NCBI GenBank assembly: GCA_018697205.1
Contig: JABHTG010000057.1
Coordinates: forward strand, 124,001-188,000
From: Nitrospina sp.
Lineage (GTDB): Bacteria; Nitrospinota; Nitrospinia; Nitrospinales; VA-1
Length of the DNA stretch: 64,000 nt
Direction: 5' to 3'
A program made the translations under genes and the position numbers. The first letter of the stretch is position 1. Each line of letters begins with the position of its first letter. Below, piece after piece: positions 50,491 through 61,471 of the stretch. The notes below the pieces were generated by a model. The model saw only the letters and a program-made list of their open reading frames with translations. It was not told the DNA's origin and ran no database searches.

Positions 50491-51156
50491 TCACTTTTTC
50501 ACGAATCGGTAAAGAGCTGGAATCAAGCTAAAAATACCTAATAAAACTAAAGCTCCAAATACTTTTGGAGACGTAATGTCAGAGACACTATTTATGCGAG
50601 CCAAGTTACTGCCAGCATTAGCGTAAATAAACGAACCTGGAATAATTCCTAGCATTGTTACAAAAAAATAAATCGAGATTCTAACCTGCGTTAACCCTAA
50701 AATAAGATTAATTAGAAAAAATGGGAATAAAGGGACTAATCTTAAAAAAAGCATATAGCTAACAGCACTTTCTGATATCCCCTTATTAATAGGCTCTAAT
50801 TTATCACCAAATTTGCCCGTGACCCAATCACGAAAAATAAAACGTGCACTTAAAAAAGAAGCTGTCGCCCCCAACGTAGCCCCAATATTCACAACAAATG
50901 TCCCCGGGAGTGCCCCAAAGATTGCACCAGCAGCCAGAGTTAGCACCGTTGCTCCGGGCAACGAAAGGGCAACTGTTAAAAAGTAAACCCCAATAAACCA
51001 GGATATAAAAACTATTGAATTTTCCTGATATACAACATTCAATTTATCTCGATTGATTTTCAAACTTTCGAATGACAAATAATGTTCAATATCAAAGTAA
51101 TAAAATGAAGCAACCCCTAATCCAATGAGTATAAGCAAGAATATTTTTTTATTCAT
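50491..51156 (-). CDS. TVP38/TMEM64 (DedA-like) membrane protein
   Basis: LSLPGATVLTLAAGAIFGALPGTFVVNIGATLGATASFLSAR; FLRLVPLFPFFLINLILGL. Confidence 0.88.
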   Translation of the reverse strand: MNKKIFLLILIGLGVASFYYFDIEHYLSFESLKINRDKLNVVYQENSIVFISWFIGVYFLTVALSLPGATVLTLAAGAIFGALPGTFVVNIGATLGATASFLSARFIFRDWVTGKFGDKLEPINKGISESAVSYMLFLRLVPLFPFFLINLILGLTQVRISIYFFVTMLGIIPGSFIYANAGSNLARINSVSDITSPKVFGALVLLGIFSLIPALYRFVKK

Positions 51157-51294
51157 TTTTTTAATTAAAATATTTTTTATACACTAGACATAATTAAATC
51201 CGATTAATTGATGCCGCATGTTAAAAATAGTTACGTTGAATTTAATGTTTTTATAAAGAGCATATATTTTGGTTGAAAATAAAATACTTTTTTT

Positions 51295-52869
51295 TTATTT
51301 TACGCGCATTGCTCTAACCCTCTCGAGTCGATCAAAGTCTTCTAACTTAATATAAAGTTTCTCTGCCTTATTAAGGTGATAGGTTCCTTTTTCTATATCG
51401 GAGAGATTTTCTAAGTATGTATAACCTAACATGAAGTGACCTTCGGCGAAATCTGGCTTAATACGAACTGCTTCATTAAAAGCATCGCATGCGCTCTGAA
51501 AATTTTTACAATCAATTAAAACAAGGCCTAAAAAATATTGTATCTGCAATGAATCAGGTTTTAATAAGACTGATGTAGATAGGGAGACTGCTGCTTTTTC
51601 AAATTCCTTTGTTGCCCGGCAGGCTACTCCGATATAATAATGTGCGTTTGGATTTTTTGCGTCAATTAATATTGCTTGTCTCAAAACATCTAAGGCACTT
51701 TTAAAGTCTTCCTTCCTAATATAAGCTGCACCAAGTGCAATATACCCATGAATGAAAGTAGAGTTTAAACGAATAGATTGTTTTAATGCCCCTACTGCAT
51801 TATCAAGAACATCACCCCCCCCCTCTTCCAATGTTCCGTATGCAATTCCCATATTGTAATAAGCATCAAGATAGTCACGTTTAAACGATATAGCTATTTT
51901 GTATGCATCTACGGCCCCCTGATTTAGACTTAACTGTTGAAGCCGCAATCCTTCTTTTAACCAATCTTCTGCAGCCTTATCTTGATCTACTGGAAGCTCG
52001 GATGTATTAAAAATTAGCTGTATCAGCTTTGCCCTTTGAAATTCTTTATTCTCTTGTAGTAAATATTCTGCGGTTTGTAAATACTTCTCTGCTCGCTTTG
52101 AGTTTCTCAATTTTTTTATATGCACAAAGCCTAATTGACAATATGCTTCTGCGAATTCTGGGAGAAGTTGAGTAGCTTTTTTGAAGGCTTGGCGTGCATC
52201 TGAGTTATGGCCATACTCTATTAACTCTAAGCCGATCATGTAATATAATTTAGATAGAACACGTTTTTTTTCGATTGTATTTTTATCTCCTGTACCATTG
52301 TTTTGCGCCGGATAACGATTGAGTTTTTCAAATGTCAGCGTGAACCAAAATTCCGGAACATTAAACTCCGGGGTCATTGGAACAGCAACATGGAATGCTG
52401 CCATTGCTTTTTTTTCACGCCCTGCTAATAAGTAACTCATTCCAAGGCTATAATAGAGATGAGGGTAGTAATTCCTTAATTTTATAATTTTTCGATAACA
52501 ATCTATTTCTTCTTTATAATTCCCCATACAACCGTACACATGCCCTAAAAGATGATAAGCTGGATAAGCATCTGGACTCATTTCTATAGCCCCTCTTAAA
52601 GATTCAACCGCTTCCTCAAATTCGCATGCAAAAATATTGATAATAGCTTCACCTAGCAACTCGGTATCTTTCCAAGCATAAGGAAATAAATCGAAAATTA
52701 CTTCCATTACCCACTCAGCAGGCGACTCAATACCTTGAAGAGCTTTGAATCTAATAGCCATGTCTGGAGAGAGCTCCCGCAAAGCATCTCCAATAGTTGA
52801 CAAACCTTCTTCTAAAATAGGTTTCTCACTAATTATTCGCTTTTTATTCTTATTTTTTTTATTTGACAA
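51295..52869 (-). CDS. Tetratricopeptide repeat protein
   Basis: Repeated TPR consensus, e.g. AYHLLGHVYGCMGNYKEEIDCYRKIIKL, AHYYIGVACRATKEFEKAAVSLSTSVLLKPD. Confidence 0.9.
   Translation of the reverse strand: MSNKKNKNKKRIISEKPILEEGLSTIGDALRELSPDMAIRFKALQGIESPAEWVMEVIFDLFPYAWKDTELLGEAIINIFACEFEEAVESLRGAIEMSPDAYPAYHLLGHVYGCMGNYKEEIDCYRKIIKLRNYYPHLYYSLGMSYLLAGREKKAMAAFHVAVPMTPEFNVPEFWFTLTFEKLNRYPAQNNGTGDKNTIEKKRVLSKLYYMIGLELIEYGHNSDARQAFKKATQLLPEFAEAYCQLGFVHIKKLRNSKRAEKYLQTAEYLLQENKEFQRAKLIQLIFNTSELPVDQDKAAEDWLKEGLRLQQLSLNQGAVDAYKIAISFKRDYLDAYYNMGIAYGTLEEGGGDVLDNAVGALKQSIRLNSTFIHGYIALGAAYIRKEDFKSALDVLRQAILIDAKNPNAHYYIGVACRATKEFEKAAVSLSTSVLLKPDSLQIQYFLGLVLIDCKNFQSACDAFNEAVRIKPDFAEGHFMLGYTYLENLSDIEKGTYHLNKAEKLYIKLEDFDRLERVRAMRVK
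51815..51823 (-). repeat. Poly-G9 tract (C9 on + strand) inside TPR gene
   Basis: ATCACCCCCCCCCTCTTCC on + strand; encodes E-G-G-G-D. Confidence 0.95.
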
Positions 52870-53074
52870 AATATTCTATTATCCTTTTTTTCTCGTATTA
52901 TAGTGCTTTGAAGAATTTTTAAAAGTGCTGTTAAATGCTATACTTCTAATGTCAATAAACACGGAATCATTTTATTCCCTCCGTTCTTAGCCTTTTCTTA
53001 TTTTTTTATTATGACTTAGATCATCTCCTAAATTTTTGTTTGATTATTTATAATACCTTCATTTTAAATCAGTC

Positions 53075-53899
53075 ATGAAAAATTTTATTCCCCCAAATTC
53101 GCCGTTTTTAAAAGCTGACACACGTACTAAACGCTGGGCTATCCCCTATCATTCTGAATGCATCAACGGTCGTATCGATATTTTGTTGAATAACAACCGC
53201 CAATCCCTTCAAAATAAATCTATTCTTGATGTTGGATCTCATACTGGAATTTTTTCTTGGTCGGCGTTACAGCTCGGAGCTAAGTTTGTCCATGGCATTG
53301 ATGTCGAAAAACGTACAGTTAAGCGCTGCATGGATTTATTTTTGAAAGAAAAAATAAGCCCTTCAAAGTATAAATTTGGAACTGACAATATTATTAATTT
53401 TTTAGAAAAGGTAGATAAAAAGTCATTCAATACTGTCTTTTGTTTCGGTGTTCTTTATTACATAACTGAACCTCTTCGTTTAATTAAACTCATGGCTCGT
53501 GCAGCAAAAGAAACTATTCTCATTGACACGTTTACAGCTTCTTATTCGGCAATACAGGGAAAGGACGCCTCCAAAATTCATCCTTATCTATCAGATAAAA
53601 TTCTAGAATTACCTCTAATGATAACGTCTCCTACTCAAACAGAAAAAAAGGACTACCATCTTCCCGAATCCTTTATCCGCAAAGGGCGTAATCTAAGTTT
53701 AACCTCTTTACCTACACAAGCAATGCTTGAATTGTGGTTTGAATCCTTAGATTTAACTTGGGAAAAGCTTGACTGGTCTAAACACACTACTAAACCTTGC
53801 TCCTTTCGAGACTTACTAACACCTGAGCAAAAACTGGCTTCTCATTGGGCGGATATTTACGCGAGTGGAATTCGTGTGTCTTATATGCTGCACATCTAA
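53075..53899 (+). CDS. SAM-dependent methyltransferase
   Basis: KSILDVGSHTGIFSWSALQLGAKFVHGIDVEKRTVKRC; FNTVFCFGVLYYITEPL. Confidence 0.8.
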   Translation: MKNFIPPNSPFLKADTRTKRWAIPYHSECINGRIDILLNNNRQSLQNKSILDVGSHTGIFSWSALQLGAKFVHGIDVEKRTVKRCMDLFLKEKISPSKYKFGTDNIINFLEKVDKKSFNTVFCFGVLYYITEPLRLIKLMARAAKETILIDTFTASYSAIQGKDASKIHPYLSDKILELPLMITSPTQTEKKDYHLPESFIRKGRNLSLTSLPTQAMLELWFESLDLTWEKLDWSKHTTKPCSFRDLLTPEQKLASHWADIYASGIRVSYMLHI

Positions 53900-54012
53900 A
53901 TTAACTAAACATAACTTTAATCATTTTTTTAATTTCCCTTATTTATAAAGAGCGTTTAAAATAGGCTAACTTTATTTCTATTTAACTCAAACCCTTCGAG
54001 AGAATATAGAAT

Positions 54013-54510
54013 ATGAAAACCCCCCTGTTTGATAAGTTTAGTAGTAACTTAGATTTGGAATCAATTAAATTTTCTCTTACTCAGCGAAACGATGGCCCAA
54101 ATTGGACGCTGGATAAAACTGAACTTGTGGAGGTCTGGTATCGTAGATTTCTGTATATGTCGTATATTTATGATGATAAAGTAATTGTTCCTAGTAAAGA
54201 CATCGACACTTTCTGGCACGCCCACATTCTCGACACCCAAAAATACATGTCTGACTGTGACAATCTTTTCGGTAGATACATTCATCATTTTCCATACTTT
54301 GGCATGCGCGGTGAAAACGATCGAATTGAGCTTGCAAAGTCATTTCGTGAGACCGAGGAATTATTCTTGCTTCATTTTAACGAATCACCTGTAAGTGTTG
54401 GAATTGCCGATTGTGGATCACTATGCAATGAACCAACACCGAAGTTTAACCAAAGTGAGTTTTCTTCTAGCGAACGCCCAACTTTAAATAGCTCTGTGGT
54501 GACACACTAA
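54013..54510 (+). CDS. Glycine-rich-domain-containing-protein (GRDP)-like protein
   Basis: KVIVPSKDIDTFWHAHILDTQKYMSDCDNLFGRYIHHFPYFG, the FWHxHIxDT-type motif of the family. Confidence 0.65.
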   Translation: MKTPLFDKFSSNLDLESIKFSLTQRNDGPNWTLDKTELVEVWYRRFLYMSYIYDDKVIVPSKDIDTFWHAHILDTQKYMSDCDNLFGRYIHHFPYFGMRGENDRIELAKSFRETEELFLLHFNESPVSVGIADCGSLCNEPTPKFNQSEFSSSERPTLNSSVVTH

Positions 54511-54638
54511 ACTTGAAAAAATTTTTGTTTTTATATTTTTAATAGAACTATTAAAATTTTCTATTCAATCTATTTATATAAATCGCTATACCCTATAGAT
54601 AAGACATCAACGTTATATGTTCCCCATTTTTTCAATAT

Positions 54639-55049
54639 ATGAACTCTTCTAATCGCATTTTTTATCTTTCTATAATCATCTTTATTTTTTTAATTATAGG
54701 CCAATGCTCATCCGAGAATAGTGCCGAATTAGTTAAGGAAGGAGAAATGTATAGTCAAAAAGGAAATTACGGCAAATCATTTGATGCTTTTTTTAAAGCA
54801 GCGGAGTTGGACCCAAAAAATGTGACTGCCCTTTATGGACTTGGTGGAATTTATAATTACCGAAACGAGCATGAAAAAGCAGCCCAAGCTTTTAAAACAG
54901 TAATCAAATTGGACCCCACTCATTTTAATGCTCGATATAGTTTGGGGTTTACCTATGAGAAGCTCGGGAAACCTGGGTTAGCAAAAATAGAATTCGATCG
55001 CTACCAGAGTTTGAAGAAAAGATTTGAATCTATGATTACGAAGGAATAG
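54639..55049 (+). CDS. TPR lipoprotein
   Basis: Lipobox IGQC; TPR repeats ALYGLGGIYNYRNEHEKAAQAFKTVIKLDPTHFNARYSLGFTYEKLGKPGLAK. Confidence 0.8.
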   Translation: MNSSNRIFYLSIIIFIFLIIGQCSSENSAELVKEGEMYSQKGNYGKSFDAFFKAAELDPKNVTALYGLGGIYNYRNEHEKAAQAFKTVIKLDPTHFNARYSLGFTYEKLGKPGLAKIEFDRYQSLKKRFESMITKE

Positions 55050-55054
55050 TTGCC

Positions 55055-56020
55055 TTGAAAACCCTACTTGCCTTTATACTACTCACTTTAATTTTTATTT
55101 CAGCATGTAGTTCAGGCATAAGCAAACATCAGAAGCGCTCTAAAAAATACTCCTCACAAGTTAAAGAAAACAGCTTACAACTTCAGCCCCATACTAAATT
55201 AGATAAAAGAAAGCCAAAAAAATATAGAAAGCATAAAAAACGAACTAAAAAACATAAAAGGCAATTTAAAAAATATAAGAGACAATCTAAAAAATATAAG
55301 GAACAAAGCAAAAAATTTCCTTTATTTTCTAGCTCTGGTCCGATGCTATTACCAACTGTAATTCATAAAGTTGATAGCACCCTAATGGTTTTAATTAATC
55401 CATTAGTGGACAAAACCTACCAATCAAAATCGCAACAACGTAATTTGGAATCTCCTATTGATTTATCAATTAACCAAAAGAAGATGCATATTTTTTATAT
55501 TGACCACACTGAAGTTACGACTGACCAATACAAAAAAACACACCCATCTCACAATCCAATCTCCATTAATGGGGAAATTTGTCTACTCTGCCCTGCGATG
55601 AGCGTTGATTGGATTAGCGCAAAAAAACATTGCCAAACCGTAGGGAAGCGTTTGCCAACAGAAGCTGAGTGGGAATTGGCGGCGTTAGGCTCACCTTGGA
55701 ATAAGGGTATCAAGAAATTTGCCAATCTTATTGGAGATAATGACGGATTTTCCGCAGTCGCTCCGGTAGGGTCTTTTCCTGCAGGGGCCGGATCGTATGG
55801 GGTACTAGATATGATTGGCAACGTATGGGAATGGGTAGATACCCCCCATTCTCCTCTTCCGAAAAAATCAAAACTTCATGAAAACAAAAATTATAAAATT
55901 GTCAAAGGAGGTGGTTGGACAAGCCCATCTAGTTTTGCATCTATCGACTATCGAAATATTGTAGCTCGCGACATTAAAAATCCAACCTTTGGCTTTCGTT
56001 GCGCCAAGTCGCCAAGCTAG
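55055..56020 (+). CDS. Lipoprotein with formylglycine-generating-enzyme/sulfatase-modifying (SUMF1-like) domain
   Basis: Lipobox ISAC; EVTTDQYKK...CPAMSVDWISAKKHCQTVGKRLPTEAEWELAALG...VLDMIGNVWEWVDTP...KGGGW...FGFRCAK. Confidence 0.85.
   Translation: MKTLLAFILLTLIFISACSSGISKHQKRSKKYSSQVKENSLQLQPHTKLDKRKPKKYRKHKKRTKKHKRQFKKYKRQSKKYKEQSKKFPLFSSSGPMLLPTVIHKVDSTLMVLINPLVDKTYQSKSQQRNLESPIDLSINQKKMHIFYIDHTEVTTDQYKKTHPSHNPISINGEICLLCPAMSVDWISAKKHCQTVGKRLPTEAEWELAALGSPWNKGIKKFANLIGDNDGFSAVAPVGSFPAGAGSYGVLDMIGNVWEWVDTPHSPLPKKSKLHENKNYKIVKGGGWTSPSSFASIDYRNIVARDIKNPTFGFRCAKSPS
55241..55318 (+). repeat. Tandem 21-bp repeat encoding a 7-aa Lys-rich unit
   Basis: RTKKHKR/QFKKYKR/QSKKYKE/QSKKF. Confidence 0.85.
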
Positions 56021-56047
56021 CTTAGTGCCATACGCTAAGGATTAAGA

Positions 56048-59000
56048 TTATGAGCAGCCAGAAGTGGCCCCACAAGTTTGACATTTGAGGCAGGTGCCGT
56101 TTCGAACAAGAGTAAGTTGCCCACAATCTGCACAGGGATCTCCCTCATAACCCTTTAGTTTAGCTATTGCTGCCGTGGAAACCAGTTTTCGAGCAGCGAC
56201 AGCCTGCCCTCCTCCATTTCCATTACCTCGGACCGGAATTACCTCGACAGGCTTAGTAGAGTGCCCTTTGTTTCCACTTACTTTGACATTTAAGCCCGGA
56301 GTAGCTCTAGGCTCATTCTTCTCTTGTTTTACTTTGGTTATCTCCGACAGCTCCTTAAAGTTTTGATTAGCTGTTTCATCAGGCTCTGACTCATCGTTCT
56401 TACCAATGGCATCTGCCCGAAGGTCATCCGGAGTCACCTGAGCCAGGTCAGTTCGATCAAGGTAATGAATAGCCAAGTCTCTAAATATGTAGTCGATGGT
56501 GGATGTAGCCATAGTGATACGTTCGTTACCCGTGACTATCCCATTTGGCTCAAATCTAGTGAACACGAAGGCATCAACAAACTCTTCAAGAGGAACACCA
56601 TGTTGTAATCCTAGGGAAATGGCAATAGCAAAACAGTTCATTAGGCTGCGATAGGCAGCGCCTTCTTTATGCATATCAATAAATATTTCGCCCAGCGTCC
56701 CATCCGAGTACTGACCTGTTCGCAGATAAACTTTATGTCCACCAATAACTGCTTTCTGGGTATAGCCCGCTCGTCGATGAGGCAGTGTTTTACGTTTTTT
56801 CTCACGCACGATTTCAATTATTTTCTTAGCAATTTTAAGAGGCTGCTTTTCCTCAACATCCTCAACTTTAAGCATCTTAAAATCATCACTAACAGTATTA
56901 TTAAGTGGTTGACTTAGTTTTGATCCATCTCTGTATACTGCAGTGCCTTTCAACATAAGTTTCCAGCAAAGCGTATGAGCTTTTTCCATATCTTCAAGAG
57001 TTGCTTCGTTGGGCATATTGATTGTCTTTGAAATAGCACCTGAGAGAAATGGTTGTGCTGCAGCCATCATATGAATATGAGCTTCTGACTTAATAAAACG
57101 CTTCCCATACTTACCGCAAGTATTAGCACAATCAAAAATTGAGTAATGCTCACCTTTAAGATGAGGTGAGTTCTCTAATGTCATGGTACCGCAAATAATA
57201 TTGTTTGCCTCTTCAATATTTTGATCTGAAAAACCAAGATGGTTTAGCATATTAAAGTCGAAGGAATCGAGTTCTTCGTTACAAATACCTAAAGTCTCCT
57301 TACAAAAAGACTCACCCAAAACAAATTTATTGAAGGCAAAAGTAATATCGAATACTTTAGGCAGCTCATCTTCAATTTTAGCTAGAACATCTTCTGTAAA
57401 ACCCTTAGCCTTTAGAGTATCAAGATTAATGTGTGGCGCTCCATTCAAACTGGCTGTCCCAACGCAATAATCTATTATCGATCGTATTTCGTCAGACTCG
57501 TAGCCTAGTCGCCGAAGGGCCGAGGGTACTGACTGATTAATGATTTTAAAATACCCCCCACCTGCAAGTTTTTTATATTTAACTAAAGCGTAGTCTGGCT
57601 CAATACCCGTAGTATCACAGTCCATCAACAAACCAATAGTTCCAGTAGGGGCAATACAAGTAGTTTGCGCATTACGAAAACCAAATCTTTCACCCAGAGT
57701 TAAGGCGTCACCCCATGCCTTTTTAGCTGCCACCACAAGACTATTAGGGCAGTGTTCCGCAGAAACTCCTTGAGGGAAAATAGATAACCCTTCGTACTCA
57801 GTTTGGTCAGAATTTAATAAAGCTCTTTGATGATTACGCATAACACGCATCATATGTTTCTTGTTTTTTTCATACTGGGAGAAAGGCCCATGTTCTGAAG
57901 CCATTTCGGCTGACGCTGCATAGGATGAACCAGTTAACAGCGCTGTGAGCGCACCAGTTATGGCTCGACTTTGCTCCGAGTCATAAGGAATCCCCATTAT
58001 CATCAATAGCGCACCCAGATTGGCATACCCTAATCCTAACGTGCGATACTCATAGCTTTTACGTGCAATCTCAGAGTTAGGGAATTGTGCCATGGCCACT
58101 GAGATCTCGAGTGTTAGTGTCCACACACGGCAAGCATGCCGAAAGCTGTCCACATCAAAAACTCCCGTCTTAGCATCATAAAATTTCATCAAATTAATGG
58201 ATGCGAGATTACAAGCCGTGTCATTCAGAAACATATATTCTGAACAAGGATTAGACGCATGAATACGATCCTCTTCAGGGCAGGTATGCCACTCGTTAAT
58301 AGTTGTATCGAACTGTAACCCTGGATCAGCACTGGCCCAAGCGGCTGTATTTATAGACTGCCAAAGTTCACGGGCTTTTAAACGACGAATGGCTTTCCCA
58401 TTGGTACGTTGACGAAGCTCCCAATCACCATCACCTTCCACAGCACGCAAGAAATCATTAGTCAAGCGAATAGAATTATTGCTATTTTGACCAGAAACGG
58501 TGCCATAAGCTTCAGAGTTCCAATTAGTGTCATACTCTTCAAACTCAAATTCCTTAATCCCCTGCTGAGCCAGTTGAATTACTCGATAAATATAGTTTTC
58601 AGGAATAAAATCTTCTATAGCCTTTCTCACCGCTTTCTTAAGTTTGATATTTTCCTTAACATCAAAACGAACATCTTTTTTCTCCCCCTCATCCCAACAT
58701 GCAAGAAAAACTTCCTTCAGACGCCGCTTTAGGATGCGACTACCTGTTACTATTGAAGCTACTTTACGTTCTTCCTTAGCTTTCCAATTAATAAATTCTT
58801 CAATATCAGGGTGGTCAATATCAAGGGTTACCATCTTAGCAGCACGCCTTGTTGTTCCTCCAGATTTTATCGCTCCTGCTGCGCGATCGCCAATTTTAAG
58901 AAAACTCATAAGGCCTGATGACTTGCCACCGCCAGAGAGGGATTCTCCTTCACCACGAAGCTTAGAAAAATTGGTTCCGGTACCCGAACCAAATTTAAAC

Positions 59001-59680
59001 AGCCGTGCCTCCTGTTGCCAAAGATCCATAATGCCACCACTACCGACCAAGTCATCCTTGACAGAAAGGATGAAGCAAGCATGAGGTTGAGGTCGTTCGT
59101 AGGCATTTTTTGATTTTTCAACCTGACCAGTTTCATCGTTGAAAAAATAATGGCCCTGGGCTGGTCCTTCGATACCATATGCCCAATTGAGACCTGTATT
59201 AAACCATTGAGGGGAGTTTGGAGCGGCCATCTGGCTTGATAGCATGTAACACATTTCTTGATAATAGTTGCGCGCCTGATCTTCGTTTGCGAAGCTTTGG
59301 TTCTTCCAACCCCAATAGGTCCAACAACCCGCTAATCTATGAAATACTTGACGTGAATCTTCTTCGCCTCTCATTCGTTCTGACTCTGGAAGTTTGGATA
59401 ATGCTTCCGCATCTCCTTCGGATGGGCAAAGCCACTCGGGAACTCCCTCTTCTATTTTTTTCTTGAGCCTAGCGGGAACACCTGCTTTTCTAAAATACTT
59501 TTGGGATATAATATCTACAGCCACTTGTGACCAGGAGGATGGCACTAACACTCGCTCTGCTTGGGAAACAACAGAACCATCAGCATTAGTGATTTTTGAA
59601 GCTCTTTCTACAAACTCTATTTCGCTATAGGGATCGTCCTGATCTTCCGCAAACTTAGTAAACACTCGATCTATATGCAC
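56048..59680 (-). CDS. nrdJ: Adenosylcobalamin-dependent (class II) ribonucleotide reductase
   Basis: [75 protein letters not shown]-terminal zinc ribbon [22 protein letters not shown]. Confidence 0.96.
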   Translation of the reverse strand: MHIDRVFTKFAEDQDDPYSEIEFVERASKITNADGSVVSQAERVLVPSSWSQVAVDIISQKYFRKAGVPARLKKKIEEGVPEWLCPSEGDAEALSKLPESERMRGEEDSRQVFHRLAGCWTYWGWKNQSFANEDQARNYYQEMCYMLSSQMAAPNSPQWFNTGLNWAYGIEGPAQGHYFFNDETGQVEKSKNAYERPQPHACFILSVKDDLVGSGGIMDLWQQEARLFKFGSGTGTNFSKLRGEGESLSGGGKSSGLMSFLKIGDRAAGAIKSGGTTRRAAKMVTLDIDHPDIEEFINWKAKEERKVASIVTGSRILKRRLKEVFLACWDEGEKKDVRFDVKENIKLKKAVRKAIEDFIPENYIYRVIQLAQQGIKEFEFEEYDTNWNSEAYGTVSGQNSNNSIRLTNDFLRAVEGDGDWELRQRTNGKAIRRLKARELWQSINTAAWASADPGLQFDTTINEWHTCPEEDRIHASNPCSEYMFLNDTACNLASINLMKFYDAKTGVFDVDSFRHACRVWTLTLEISVAMAQFPNSEIARKSYEYRTLGLGYANLGALLMIMGIPYDSEQSRAITGALTALLTGSSYAASAEMASEHGPFSQYEKNKKHMMRVMRNHQRALLNSDQTEYEGLSIFPQGVSAEHCPNSLVVAAKKAWGDALTLGERFGFRNAQTTCIAPTGTIGLLMDCDTTGIEPDYALVKYKKLAGGGYFKIINQSVPSALRRLGYESDEIRSIIDYCVGTASLNGAPHINLDTLKAKGFTEDVLAKIEDELPKVFDITFAFNKFVLGESFCKETLGICNEELDSFDFNMLNHLGFSDQNIEEANNIICGTMTLENSPHLKGEHYSIFDCANTCGKYGKRFIKSEAHIHMMAAAQPFLSGAISKTINMPNEATLEDMEKAHTLCWKLMLKGTAVYRDGSKLSQPLNNTVSDDFKMLKVEDVEEKQPLKIAKKIIEIVREKKRKTLPHRRAGYTQKAVIGGHKVYLRTGQYSDGTLGEIFIDMHKEGAAYRSLMNCFAIAISLGLQHGVPLEEFVDAFVFTRFEPNGIVTGNERITMATSTIDYIFRDLAIHYLDRTDLAQVTPDDLRADAIGKNDESEPDETANQNFKELSEITKVKQEKNEPRATPGLNVKVSGNKGHSTKPVEVIPVRGNGNGGGQAVAARKLVSTAAIAKLKGYEGDPCADCGQLTLVRNGTCLKCQTCGATSGCS

Positions 59681-59765
59681 ACAAACCTCCGCTACAATTC
59701 AAAAACTTAAAAAAATTCAGGACACACTGGATACAGGTTTTTGTGATGTCGATTAGGGCTCTCAA

Positions 59766-59812
59766 CATCTATATCTAGTGTCAGGTAACAAAATATATAC
59801 AATATATTGGGT
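59766..59812 (-). promoter_or_regulatory. Tandem NrdR-box-like sites upstream of nrdJ
   Basis: CATCTATATCTAGTGT (59766-59781) and ATACAATATATTGGGT (59797-59812) match ACACWATATATWGTGT at 12/16 and 14/16; starts exactly 31 bp apart. Confidence 0.7.
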
Positions 59813-59973
59813 TGTCAAACAAAAACCGACCCCATCCTCTACTTTTTTTAATTTATTGATATTTAATGACTTAAACTGTTTTTTTTAGGTCATTTTTAAG
59901 CATATAATCTAACATTCTCAACCCCCAGTGATTATAGGCTTCCAGAGACTTATTCATGAAATAAAGCCTTTAA

Positions 59974-60138
59974 TTGAGGGTGTTCGTGCCTACCCAAATC
60001 GCTCATTTTATGTTGGATAATCAAAATTTGATGAATCTGAGGAAGTTTTTCGCAATCATATATGATAAGCGTTGGTACATTTTCTGGGTTAAAAAAGATG
60101 AATTATTCAAAAAAAACCATTTAAAAAAAATCAAATAG
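59974..60138 (+). CDS. Candidate small basic protein (54 aa from TTG)
   Basis: Open frame ...HFMLDNQNLMNLRKFFAIIYDKRWYIFWVKKDELFKKNHLKKIK*, below the ORF-track cutoff; no clear SD. Confidence 0.2.
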   Translation: MRVFVPTQIAHFMLDNQNLMNLRKFFAIIYDKRWYIFWVKKDELFKKNHLKKIK

Positions 60139-60208
60139 ACTAATTCAAAGGCTTAAATTTGTTAAACATGAGAATTGAGACTCTGGAAATACATCACCTG
60201 GAGGGAAA

Positions 60209-61354
60209 ATGAAAAATTATTATATTAATATTTTTAGTATATTGACCGTTTTGGCAGGTGTACTTTTTGTAACAATCAACGGGTCTAGCGAGTCTGGGAA
60301 TAAAAATAAATCTTCTTCACCACACCCAGAATTGAAAAAAGCAACCTTCGCAGGTGGGTGCTTCTGGTGTATGGAACCGCCATTTGAAAAACTTCCGGGT
60401 GTCTCAAAGGTCATCTCTGGATACACCGGAGGTAAAAAAGAAAACCCCAGTTATAAAGAAGTTGCAACCGGCTCAACAAACCATGCAGAAGCCATAGAGA
60501 TCCATTATGACTCTTCAATCATTTCCTATAATAATTTACTGGAAGTATTGTGGAGGAATATTGATCCTACTGATGGAGGCGGGCAATTCGTGGATCGGGG
60601 AAAGCAATATAGACCCGCCATCTTCTATCATAATAAGGATCAAAAAAAACGAGCAGAAAAATCTAGAGACAAGCTTGAAAAAAGCAAGCGCTTTAAAAAT
60701 AAGATAGCGGCAACGATTATTAAGGCAACCACATTTTATGCCGCCGAAGAATATCATCAAGATTTCTACAAAAAGAGCACAGTTCGTTACAAAATATACC
60801 GAATGGGATCGGGAAGAGACCAATTTTTGAAAAAATATTGGGGCGAAAGTCTTGAGTATAAGGTGACAACAGCCTCAAAAAAAGAAAATGCTGGCAACAA
60901 GCAATCTCTTGATACTAAGTTTATAAAACCACCTAAAAATGAATTGAAAAAACGACTGACCTCTCTTCAATATCGAGTCACGCAGGAAAATGGGACTGAG
61001 CCCCATTATATAAACGATTACTGGAACAATAAAAAACAAGGCATTTATGTGGATATTGTTTCCGGAGAACCACTTTTCAGTTCTCAGGACAAATTTAAAT
61101 CTGGTACTGGTTGGCCGTCTTTCACCAAGCCTCTTGTATCTAATAATATTACTACCAAAAAAGATAATACCTTAGGTATGGGCCGTACAGAAGTTAAATC
61201 AAGAAATGCCGATTCCCACTTAGGTCACTTATTTAAAGATGGGCCCAAACCAACAGGGCTTAGGTATTGCATCAATTCTGCTTCACTAAGGTTTATACCT
61301 AAAGAAAGTCTTGCCGATGAGGGCTATGGAAGGTTTGCGTCAGTATTTAAATAA
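60209..61354 (+). CDS. msrAB: Peptide methionine sulfoxide reductase MsrA/MsrB fusion with N-terminal signal/anchor
   Basis: Msr[18 protein letters not shown]; Msr[12 protein letters not shown]...[13 protein letters not shown]; hydrophobic N-terminus; GGAGG upstream. Confidence 0.95.
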   Translation: MKNYYINIFSILTVLAGVLFVTINGSSESGNKNKSSSPHPELKKATFAGGCFWCMEPPFEKLPGVSKVISGYTGGKKENPSYKEVATGSTNHAEAIEIHYDSSIISYNNLLEVLWRNIDPTDGGGQFVDRGKQYRPAIFYHNKDQKKRAEKSRDKLEKSKRFKNKIAATIIKATTFYAAEEYHQDFYKKSTVRYKIYRMGSGRDQFLKKYWGESLEYKVTTASKKENAGNKQSLDTKFIKPPKNELKKRLTSLQYRVTQENGTEPHYINDYWNNKKQGIYVDIVSGEPLFSSQDKFKSGTGWPSFTKPLVSNNITTKKDNTLGMGRTEVKSRNADSHLGHLFKDGPKPTGLRYCINSASLRFIPKESLADEGYGRFASVFK

Positions 61355-61471
61355 GTTCAAATAAATGAACCCCTTTTGTACTTATATAATGTAATATCAT
61401 AGGCAATTAAGGCTCAGTTCTATGCATTCGTTTAAGTTAACCAGAATTTAAAAAATAAGAAGGTATTTCTT

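Noticed and set aside
56021-56039. CTTAGTG-CCATA-CGCTAAG hairpin between convergent FGE and nrdJ genes
   Set aside because: Short stem with one G-U pair and no T tract on either strand; too weak to call a terminator
58644-59084. 146-aa + strand ORF
   Set aside because: Antisense to nrdJ, whose protein is unambiguous throughout this interval
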